Source of the DNA: CAWEHT01 sp963808455 | GTDB taxonomy: Bacteria; Chloroflexota; Anaerolineae; CG2-30-64-16 | Assembly (NCBI GenBank): GCA_963808455.1 | Contig: CAWEHT010000099.1 | Span: 1 to 7,641, forward strand | Direction of reading: 5' to 3' | Length of the DNA: 7,641 nucleotides | Shown here: positions 1 to 5,854 of the stretch, in pieces | Position numbering within the stretch: the stretch's first letter is position 1 | Layout: every line of letters starts with the position of its first letter | The notes under the pieces: model-generated | Seen by the model: only the letters and a program-made list of their open reading frames with translations | The model's database searches: none | Told to the model about the DNA's origin: nothing | Translations under genes and position numbers: made by a program

Positions 1-1246
1 AGCGTATTCGTTCCCCCAGATCAGTGCTTGCTTGCCGCAAAGCATCCATATCGTTCCGATTGGGAACTCGGTAGAATCTCCCCTGTGCGCCTGATCTAGT
101 CGTCACGACGCAAACAAGCTGCGCATGTGAAGTACCACCGCGATGAGTTCTTAGTTGCCGGCGCACCAAGTCAACCGGAGTCGTGTATCCACAGACGGGG
201 CAAACAACGGAACCATGATGTACAGTACCACTCTGTACTTCTAGGGGTTTCATTCCCCGAACTACCTCGAAGTCAACTCGTTTGAGTTTGTGATCGGTAA
301 CGATACGAAGCGCCCATGAATTACCCGGTTTCTTGCCCAACCAGAGAGAGCGCATCAGAGGTACTGATGCTCCACATCCCGGCCCTTCGCACGCGATTGT
401 GCGAGCCCACAGGTAGGCTAATGGCGTGCCTCCCTCTGAGTTTTCAGGGTAGTACTGATCTAGATCCTTTTCTGCTCGTTCCTGGATCCACTGCCCCCAC
501 TTGCGCACTTCGTCGGCCAGGCGCTGGCCGTACTTGGGGATGTATTCGAGCACCACTTTGTTGAGCAGCACAGCCACCGGGTTGAGGTCGCTGGCGAAGG
601 CATCGGCCCCCACGCGCAGCGCCTCCAACGGGATCGAGCCGCCGCCGGCAAAGGGATCAACGACGAGTGGGCGGGGTAGAGCTTCGATTGTGGATTTCAG
701 ATTCTGGATTTTGGACTCAAGGTCGTCGTCCGCCAACCCGCCTCGGCCGATAGGCAACCGAAAGTCGGGCTCCGTCAGGCTGAGGTGCGCCACGTGCGTC
801 AGCAGTCGAGCCAACTCCAGGAAGGCCGGCACGGTGCTGGCGTCCCAATTGGCGAAGTCGGCGATGAAATCGAGCAGGGCGTAGCGCATGTCGGGCCAGC
901 AGGCCGGATCCGCGGCGCGTACGCTCGCCTGGTTTGTGCGGTTCCAGCGCGTCCAGTGTTGGGCGCAGAGGCCGGCCAGCTTTTCGTCGGTGCGCACTTG
1001 CTCGGCGAAGTGCGCCAGCGCGAGGGCGGCCGCGTCGCGAAACGCCTGCGGGCAGAGATCGTCGGCTGGGTCGGGCCAAAGGGCAGCGCAGAGCACGGCG
1101 CGGCAGGCGGCAAGGGGCCGTCGTGCCCACCAGATGTGCAACGTCGAGATATGGCCGTGGCGGATGCTTTTCTCACGCCGCGCGTGGGCAGAGATCTGCT
1201 TGATGGGTAGATCGACTTCGATGAGGCGCTTCGGATAAGGCGTCAT
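1..1246 (-). CDS. DUF1156 (COG1743) adenine-specific DNA methylase, N-terminal part, runs off left edge
   Basis: This is a putative S-adenosylmethionine-dependent N6-adenine DNA methylase of the DUF1156 family, probably the modification or self-marking component of a defence locus. I translated the minus strand by hand from ATG 1246 and it is open for 415 codons to the window edge without any frameshift. Residues 1-50 carry the family's N-terminal block (REKSIRHGH at 24-32, IWWARRPLAACRA at 38-50). Methylase motif I is DPFAGGGSIPLEA at 197-209, followed by SDLNPVAV at 219-226. Cysteines at 286, 291, 349 and 352 fit the family's Zn-ribbon. The catalytic (N/D)PPY motif is expected further downstream, outside the window. 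SD support is weak (GAG about 9 nt upstream). Residues 177-188 are encoded by a degenerate heptamer repeat. GC drops from about 66% to 53% left of position ~480, so the gene may be mosaic. Family assignment is firm; the target sequence and role in defence are inferred. Confidence 0.9.
   Translation of the reverse strand, partial: MTPYPKRLIEVDLPIKQISAHARREKSIRHGHISTLHIWWARRPLAACRAVLCAALWPDPADDLCPQAFRDAAALALAHFAEQVRTDEKLAGLCAQHWTRWNRTNQASVRAADPACWPDMRYALLDFIADFANWDASTVPAFLELARLLTHVAHLSLTEPDFRLPIGRGGLADDDLESKIQNLKSTIEALPRPLVVDPFAGGGSIPLEALRVGADAFASDLNPVAVLLNKVVLEYIPKYGQRLADEVRKWGQWIQERAEKDLDQYYPENSEGGTPLAYLWARTIACEGPGCGASVPLMRSLWLGKKPGNSWALRIVTDHKLKRVDFEVVRGMKPLEVQSGTVHHGSVVCPVCGYTTPVDLVRRQLRTHRGGTSHAQLVCVVTTRSGAQGRFYRVPNRNDMDALRQASTDLGERIR
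686..720. repeat. Degenerate 7-bp tandem repeat inside the methylase gene
   Basis: Five consecutive heptamers fit the consensus GATTNTN on the plus strand, starting with GATTGTG and including GATTTTG; the fifth is diverged (GACTCAA). The array is locally AT-rich inside 66% GC DNA. It is read on the minus strand as a lysine/asparagine/serine-rich linker (ESKIQNLKSTIE, residues 177-188) just before methylase motif I. Short heptanucleotide arrays of this kind occur as interspersed repeats in several environmental bacterial lineages. The reading frame is kept through the array. Confidence 0.6.
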
Positions 1247-1275
1247 GATAGCTCGCAATCAGTGCGGTGAAATGG

Positions 1276-1281
1276 TATAAT
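1276..1281 (+). promoter_or_regulatory. -10 box TATAAT for the small plus-strand gene; candidate leaderless promoter
   Basis: A perfect TATAAT ends six bases before ATG 1288, so the predicted transcription start coincides with the start codon. That is the arrangement of leaderless mRNAs. No convincing -35 hexamer is seen at 17 bp (the bases there read CGCAAT). The 41-bp gap to the methylase start at 1246 must also hold the methylase promoter if that gene is transcribed separately. On the minus strand the same site reads ATTATACC, a weaker -10-like element. Confidence 0.5.
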
Positions 1282-1287
1282 CGGTGT

Positions 1288-1491
1288 ATGCTTTCATTGG
1301 CTGAATCCAGCCCGTATCTACGCGATCCCGACGAGCGCCGCCGCATCCTCGCCGAGCAGGCGTGGCAATCGTCAGTTTTCGAAGGGGCCCGCGGCCTGCC
1401 ACGGCCAGAAGCGCCCAAACGAGGGCGAACGCGGCCTCAGACGCCCGCCCGGCGGATGGCCTCCACGAAGAAGGCGGCCAGCGGCGCGTAG
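1288..1491 (+). CDS. Small 67-aa protein with SxxxEG motif, candidate Fic antitoxin
   Basis: I do not recognise a named family with certainty. The protein begins MLSLAESSPYLRDPDERRR and continues with an alanine/glutamate-rich helix ending in SSVFEGARG (residues 29-37). The core SSVFEG matches the Fic inhibition motif (S/T)xxxE(G/N), which in class I Fic systems such as VbhA/VbhT lies on a separate small antitoxin. The C-terminal half is basic and rich in Pro, Arg and Lys (RRMASTKKAASGA at the end). A TATAAT box directly before the ATG supports expression. An in-frame ATG at 1267 would add seven residues but lies upstream of the -10 box, so 1288 is preferred. The last 55 bp are antisense to the end of fic. 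It is the only plus-strand gene in the window and is divergent from the methylase. The alternatives are a small orphan regulator or a chance ORF. Confidence 0.5.
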   Translation: MLSLAESSPYLRDPDERRRILAEQAWQSSVFEGARGLPRPEAPKRGRTRPQTPARRMASTKKAASGA

Positions 1492-2088
1492 TTCTGGGCG
1501 TAACCCTGGGATACCGCGGCGAGGTAGTACGCCCGCCGCGCACGGCTGCCTTGGCCGGCGAGCCCATAGTTCGGGGCAGGGTACCCCGCCTGCACTGCCA
1601 TCATGTCCGCCAACCATCGAGCCAGGCGGCCGTTGCCTTCTCGAAAGGGATGGATGAGTAACAGCTCGGCATGGTTTCCTCGCCAGGGCATCCGTCACCG
1701 AGTCCAGCGGTCCGGCTCGGCATGGCGTAAGCGACCTGAGCAGGCCGCCTTCGAAGCGGCCCATGTTCTCGGCTACCAGGTAGGCCGGCGGCCAGACGAA
1801 GTTCCCCTTCTGCAGTTCGACCGTCCGGTACTTGCCCGCCCATGCGTACAACGCTCCCAACCAATCGCCGTGCATCTGGCAGAGCAATGCGCTTGTGAAA
1901 CGTCGTCTGGCAGTCAGCGTCGTGTAGTACCGCTCCTGCGCGGCAAGCAGGGCCTGGTACTCCAGCAGATCCATGGTCAGCTTCGAGGTAATGCCCTTCA
2001 GGTTGGCCAGGACGCGGCCGTGCGAACCCGGTTGCGCATGGCCTTCGGCTCCGGTGGCCTCGCGATAGCGGAGGCTCTTGGGCGTCAC
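1437..2088 (-). CDS. Fic/DOC family protein (putative AMP-transferase), one frameshift
   Basis: Fic enzymes transfer AMP (or another nucleotide monophosphate) from a nucleotide to a hydroxyl side chain of a target protein. The complete Fic motif HPFREGNGRLAR is present (His codon at 1652-1650) and matches HxFx(D/E)GNGRxxR, so the active site appears intact. Upstream are family-typical stretches: GRVLANLKGITSK near residue 25, RFTSALLCQMHGDWLGALY, WAGKYRT, and WPPAYLVAENMGRFE. A single-base shift near 1675-1680, in or next to an AAA run, moves the reading frame just before HAELLLIHPF; homology continues on both sides, giving about 216 residues, a normal length. The GTG start at 2088 overlaps the pRiA4b stop as GTGA, implying translational coupling. 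I see no N-terminal (S/T)xxxE(G/N) inhibition helix, so inhibition might come from the small protein at 1288-1491. The break is probably a sequencing error; if real, the gene is dead. Confidence 0.85.
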
Positions 2089-2678
2089 GTCTGCCTCATG
2101 GGCCGCTGCAGCCGAATTAGTCTGTCGTTGGCCGCTTCGAGGTTGAACTCTTCGGGGTCAAAGTGGCCACCTGCCCAGGTCAGCCAGCTTTCGTGCTCAG
2201 GATGGTTGGGATCGCGGATGGCCGGCAGGAATTCGTCCCGGTAGCTCCAGATGCCGCCGACATCCTCGGGCGGCCGCGCCCGCCTCCGTCCACACAGATC
2301 GGATACCTGACGCCAGGTTGGGATTCCAGGATAGTCTCGACGACCACATCATGCTCCCACCCGTCGCCAAAATCGTACAGGTAGGTGAAATGCGCGCCCG
2401 GGCCGGACGCGAACCTGATCGAGGTGCACCCGCTGTTCGCTGCGTTGCCCAGGGTCGAAGCCAAGGTCCGGGTCAGGCTGCATGTACTCCACGTCGTCAA
2501 CCTGGAACGCGTGCAGGTGATAGTCCAACCAGCCCATGACCGCCTGGATGGCGTGATGCAGGCGCGGCAACGTGGTGTCGGCGGCCACCAGGATGCGCCG
2601 CCAGACCAGCGGCTCGCTGTCTCGGAGGGTGAGCTTGAGCTGGTAGATGCTGATGGGATGTGTTTGCTGCCTGACCAT
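2085..2678 (-). CDS. Plasmid pRiA4b ORF-3 family protein, two frameshifts
   Basis: This is a small soluble protein of the pRiA4b ORF-3 (IS1096 TnpR-like) family. Its biochemical role is not established; members are common in mobile and defence-rich regions. It starts at ATG 2678 with GGAG about 10 nt upstream. The N-terminus IYQLKLTLRDSEPLVWRRI is the family hallmark, followed by HHAIQAVMGWLDYHLHAF. The central YLYDFGDGWEHDVVVE (about 2346-2393) is the most conserved block and is in a second frame after a shift near 2390-2410. A second shift near 2270-2290 returns to the frame encoding PPEDVGGIWSYRDEF and the C-terminal HFDPEEFNLEA. The gene ends at TGA 2087-2085, overlapping the fic GTG. Pieced together it is about 197 residues, a normal length. 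The frame changes are probably single-base consensus errors in GC runs. Confidence 0.82.
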
Positions 2679-2704
2679 ATTCTGGGTTCTCCGTAGATCG
2701 GCGA

Positions 2705-2950
2705 TCAGGATGCCGCCTCGAGGATGGCCTCGGTCCGGACCTGGTAATGCTCGACCTGGACAACGCGTTGCCAGCCAAGGCGACCCGGGTCCCGAATGGC
2801 GTACACCTTCGCCGCGCCCGCGCAGCCGAAGACCACGTGCAGCCAGTGGTCTTTCTTCAGCCGCTCGGCGGTTTTGTATTCGTTGGCGATCAGCGTAACC
2901 TCGCCGAGCAGGCACGGCAACCGTCGGTCTTGGTTATCGGACATCTGCAT
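2705..2950 (-). CDS. DUF3883 C-terminal half, partial duplicate of the helicase tail
   Basis: The 81-residue reading frame (ATG 2950, or 2944 in frame; TGA 2707-2705) is about 60% identical by eye over 66 residues to the last part of the helicase polypeptide. Shared stretches include ANEYKTAERLK, then WL-VV, IRDP-RL-WQ and VVQVEHY. Similarity starts at GEVTLIANEY and does not extend into the preceding region, so this copy lacks the GFDL and EVKG positions that form the PD-(D/E)xK-like centre in the helicase. DNA-level similarity is also clear, showing true duplication rather than convergence. The start overlaps the end of the amidotransferase gene by 11-17 nt. It may be a remnant of recombination, or a small stand-alone protein that binds whatever the DUF3883 C-terminus binds. 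It is not a catalytic nuclease as it stands. Confidence 0.7.
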   Translation of the reverse strand: MQMSDNQDRRLPCLLGEVTLIANEYKTAERLKKDHWLHVVFGCAGAAKVYAIRDPGRLGWQRVVQVEHYQVRTEAILEAAS

Positions 2951-3709
2951 TCCAGGTGAGGCTGGGCCCACTGAATACCAACATCTTGGCTGCCTTGCCC
3001 GGCGCTGCCTCGATCTTGATCCAATCGTCATCCTCACCCAGCTTCAGTGTGGAAAGCAAGGCAACATCGCCGGTGTTTTTTGGGCGGTGCAGCAGGTAAA
3101 ATGGCCGCCGGTGGACGAATGCGAAGCTCAGGTGCCCATTGCTCAGCATGATATTGAACATGCCGGCCGGCTCCCTGCGCAGCAGCTCGCGGTAGGCACG
3201 GCGGCACGCCTCGAGCAACCCATGCCTGAGGCTCTCCTTCACGTAGCCGGTGATGCGTTTGGCGAGGAACTCGAACACACGCGGCGTGTCGCTGTCGCTC
3301 TCGGTGAGAATGCGTTCGGCCGGTGGCACGAGGTGTTCTGCGTTCCCGCGGTCCCATTGTGGACCATCAGCCAATCGTACCCGAGGAACGGCAGGCAAAA
3401 CGGGTGGTTGTTCTCTGGTCGCGTTGCTCTACGCGAGGCCAGCCTCAGGTGGCCGAGGATCACGGGGCTGCAAACAGCCTCGATGGCCGCCGCAAATTCG
3501 GGCGACAGGTCGGTCTCTCCATCGGCCAGCGCCGGGTCGGCCGAGCGGCGCACGCTCGCCACACCATCCTGATAGCTTCCGATGCCCCACCCGTGGACGT
3601 TGAAGTGACCCAGGCGCGCGAATGAGGGCAGGGACCGGTCAGCCATGTAAGCGTGATGGCTGGATAACAGGAACAGGTCGCACTCGTGTGATTCGTCAGT
3701 TTCCGGCAT
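2934..3709 (-). CDS. Class II glutamine amidotransferase (YafJ-like), one frameshift
   Basis: This Ntn-hydrolase-fold protein is predicted to hydrolyse glutamine with an N-terminal cysteine nucleophile; the ammonia acceptor is unknown. Signature elements in order are Cys10 in ECDLFLLSS, HGWGIG at 39-44, HLRLAS at 87-92 (Arg89 should hold the glutamine carboxylate), NHPF at 101-104, and HNG at 117-119 (oxyanion-hole Asn and Gly). A one-base loss near 3340-3345, just after HNGTA, shifts the frame; homology continues with NAEHLVPPAERILTESDSDT to TAA 2936-2934, for about 258 residues, typical of the family. The ATG at 3709 overlaps the helicase stop by 14 nt. Cys10 is preceded by Glu9 (GAG) rather than Met, so the enzyme would need removal of a nine-residue propeptide, or the start region has an error. 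The gene lies between the two DUF3883 copies. Confidence 0.82.
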
Positions 3710-5280
3710 CCTCAGACATCTCCATAATGTGTTCTGCTGCCACGTGGTAATGCTCTACCTGCACGACGGGCTGCCACTGGAGACGGGCCGGGTCCCGGAT
3801 CGTGTGTATCTCGGGCATGTGCCGGCAGTTGTACACCACGTACAGCCAGTAGTCTTCCTTCAGTCGTTCGGCGGTCTTGTATTCATTGGCGCTCAGCGCA
3901 ACCTCGCCCACGCCGGCCCGGCCCTTCACCTCGATGAAGCGCACCTCGATGGCAGTGCCCGGGTCCTCGGGGTGCGGGCGGCGCGAGATCAGGTCGAAGC
4001 CGCGGTTCTCCTGCTCCACGCTGACCACCTGCCAGCCCCGCGCCTGCTCGTACTCGATGGCCTTCTGCACGGCGATGCGCTCGATTTCGTCATCGCGCAC
4101 CATGGGCGCGATGGCCGGCGCCTCCCGGTCGGGGTGGGGCAGCACCCACGCCCGGCCATGATGCTGGATGTCGCCGATGGCGCAGTGCGCCTCGCCTTGC
4201 AGCTCGGCCCGCCTGCGCTCCAGCCTCCCGTTCAGCTCGTCTAACCTGTCCTCGAACTGCTTCAGCCGGCCCTCGATCCCAATGGGAGGCTGCGCACTGC
4301 CCGCTTCCTGCGAACCGGCATCCCGTGCGGCCAGCAGCTCGGCAAACTGGTTCTGGACGCGGTCGATGATCGTGTTGAGGCTGATCTCCAGGTGGCGGGA
4401 GATGGTCTCGACCTCGTGCCGGCGCTGCCCGGCAACCTCTGCCAGGAACGGTTCCAGCGCTTGCTCGACCAGCGCCTGCTCGACGCGGTCCCGGCCGGGG
4501 AGATCCTCGCTCGAAAGCCACGGCCGCTGGCTGGCAGGGTCTTCCTTAACAGGATCGACACGAAGGTCCCCGAATGGGGATGGATAAGCGGGATAGACAG
4601 GATGTGCTATAGGACCGTCTTCAAGATCCTGTATATCCCGGATATCCTGTCTACCCTGTTCGGTTTTGGGTGCGGGGTTTTCTGGCAGCGGGCTTGCAGG
4701 GACGAGGTCCAGGAAGATGGTAGGCTGCCGGACGCTGAGCGTGCCGTCCGGGGCCGTTTCGACCACGAAGGCCCGCCGGTGCAAGGCATGGCCGATGCCA
4801 TCGCGGATGGTCGCCGAGTAGACGTCGAGGCGGGCGGGCTGCGACCGTTGGATGTCGTAGAACACCGCGCCGTCCCGGAGGTCGTCCCCGGCGCGCTGCC
4901 AGGTCTCCTCGCGCACGGCCTCGAACAGCGGGTGGCCCGGCGTCACCCACTCGACGGTCGGATCGTCGGTGAGGAGCTTCTTGTCGAAGACCACCTGCTT
5001 GTATTCGCGCCCGAGGCGGCCGAAGCGCGGCTCCAGGCGTTCGCCGGTCGGCCACAGCGCCCGCGGCACCCGGCCGATCCGGTAAACATGGCGGCCTTTG
5101 GCGACCTCCTTCGGCTGGATGCCGGCCAGCGGGCCGGCCTGGACGAAGAAGTCTTCGATGACCTCGGGCACGAGGCGGCGCTCCTTGGCCTCGGCGGACT
5201 TGCCGATGATGGCCGACAGGTTCAGCTCGCGTTTGGCGAGCCCTTCGAGGGTGGAATCGGTGATGCGCTCGGAAGCGGTC
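3696..5280 (-). CDS. Helicase C-terminal region with DUF3883 (PD-(D/E)xK-like) domain, third segment of a frameshifted gene
   Basis: This segment continues the helicase after a one-base shift near 5280, resuming at SERITDSTLEGLAKRELNL; an internal ATG at 5171 is not the gene start. It covers a helicase-associated region (EVIEDFFVQAG, then WVTPGHPLFEAV), a low-complexity linker created by an inserted repeat around 4590-4656, a predicted coiled coil (LKQFEDRLDELNGRLERRRA, about 4200-4270), and a final DUF3883 domain. That domain contains GFDL (3990-4001) and IEVKG (3921-3935), the spacing and residues of a PD-(D/E)xK nuclease-like fold, then ANEYKTAERL and VVQVEHY. The TGA at 3698-3696 lies inside the next gene's start region (14-nt overlap). 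Its last 66 residues are duplicated at 2705-2925. DUF3883 at the end of SNF2-type helicases is a recurrent arrangement in defence loci; whether it cuts DNA is not known from sequence. Confidence 0.85.
4590..4656. repeat. Inverted-repeat, low-complexity element inserted in frame in the helicase gene
   Basis: TAGACAGGAT (4594-4603) and its exact complement ATCCTGTCTA (4644-4653) form a 10-bp inverted repeat with a 40-nt loop, extended by a near match of GGG with CCC. A second copy of ATCCTGT lies inside the loop (4626-4632), so alternative hairpins are possible. On the minus strand the element is read through as DIRDIQDLEDGPIAHPVYP, a compositionally odd linker between the helicase body and the coiled coil. 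It looks like a small palindromic interspersed repeat that was tolerated because it preserved the frame. Confidence 0.6.
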
Positions 5281-5854
5281 TGGTATCCACTTCCTCCACG
5301 ATGCGCTGCTTGATGACCTCCTCGGTCATCTGGTTGTGCGCGTACATGTCGCGGATCATCTTCTCCAGCAGGTTGGCCGGGAACACGTCGCCCAGGACAT
5401 TGAAGACCTTGCCGGTGCGCCTGGGGTCAAGGTCGTCCTCGATGGCCTGGATGCGCTCGAACAGCTTTTGGAGCACGCGGCCTTCGCGGGTGTTGGTGGA
5501 AACGAAATTGAAGATGAGGCAGTCTTTTTCCTGGCCGTAGCGGTGGATGCGGCCCATGCGCTGCTCCAGGCGGACGGGATTCCAGGGGATGTCGTAGTTG
5601 ATCATGAACCAGCAGAATTGCAGGTTGATGCCTTCGCCCGCGGCTTCCGTGGCAACCAGGACCTGGCGCGACTCGCGGAACTCGCGCTCGGCGTAGATGC
5701 GGGTGCCGGGCGTGTCGCGGTCGCCGATCTTCATGCCGCCGTGGATCTGGGTGGTCAGGCCCCACTCGCGAGCTTGCCCAGGGCCGCCGTCCTTGCCGTC
5801 GCCGCGAGGTAGTCGAGCGTGTCCTTGTGCTCGGTGAAGATCGAGCAGCTTCAT
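5222..5854 (-). CDS. Helicase RecA-like domain 2, middle segment of a frameshifted gene
   Basis: This frame encodes the second RecA-like domain of the SNF2-type helicase. It contains TQIHGGMKIGDRDTPGTRIY, then motif V as VATEAAGEGINLQ, the NYDIPWNPVRLEQR stretch, and motif VI as QRMGRIHRYGQ, all needed for ATP-driven translocation. It then continues with NVLGDVFPANLLEKMIRD. Homology stops near 5281 where the frame changes; the remaining residues to the stop at 5222 are out-of-frame sequence. At the upstream end, about 5760-5870, several single-base insertions and losses are packed together; restoring them yields the conserved IFTEHKDTLDYL block. The reading frame between about 5975 and 5860 is the third one (ELERLIAQAKALEAREVESK). 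No ribosome binding site precedes ATG 5854, so this is not a separate gene. Confidence 0.88.
   Translation of the reverse strand: MKLLDLHRAQGHARLPRGDGKDGGPGQAREWGLTTQIHGGMKIGDRDTPGTRIYAEREFRESRQVLVATEAAGEGINLQFCWFMINYDIPWNPVRLEQRMGRIHRYGQEKDCLIFNFVSTNTREGRVLQKLFERIQAIEDDLDPRRTGKVFNVLGDVFPANLLEKMIRDMYAHNQMTEEVIKQRIVEEVDTRPLPSASPIPPSKGSPNAS

Noticed and set aside
2796..3572. 258-aa plus-strand open frame
   Set aside because: It lies opposite the amidotransferase and DUF3883 copy, both of which have clear family motifs on the minus strand.
4392..5540. 382-aa plus-strand open frame
   Set aside because: It is antisense to two helicase segments, has no recognisable motif, and runs straight through the frameshift point of the real gene.
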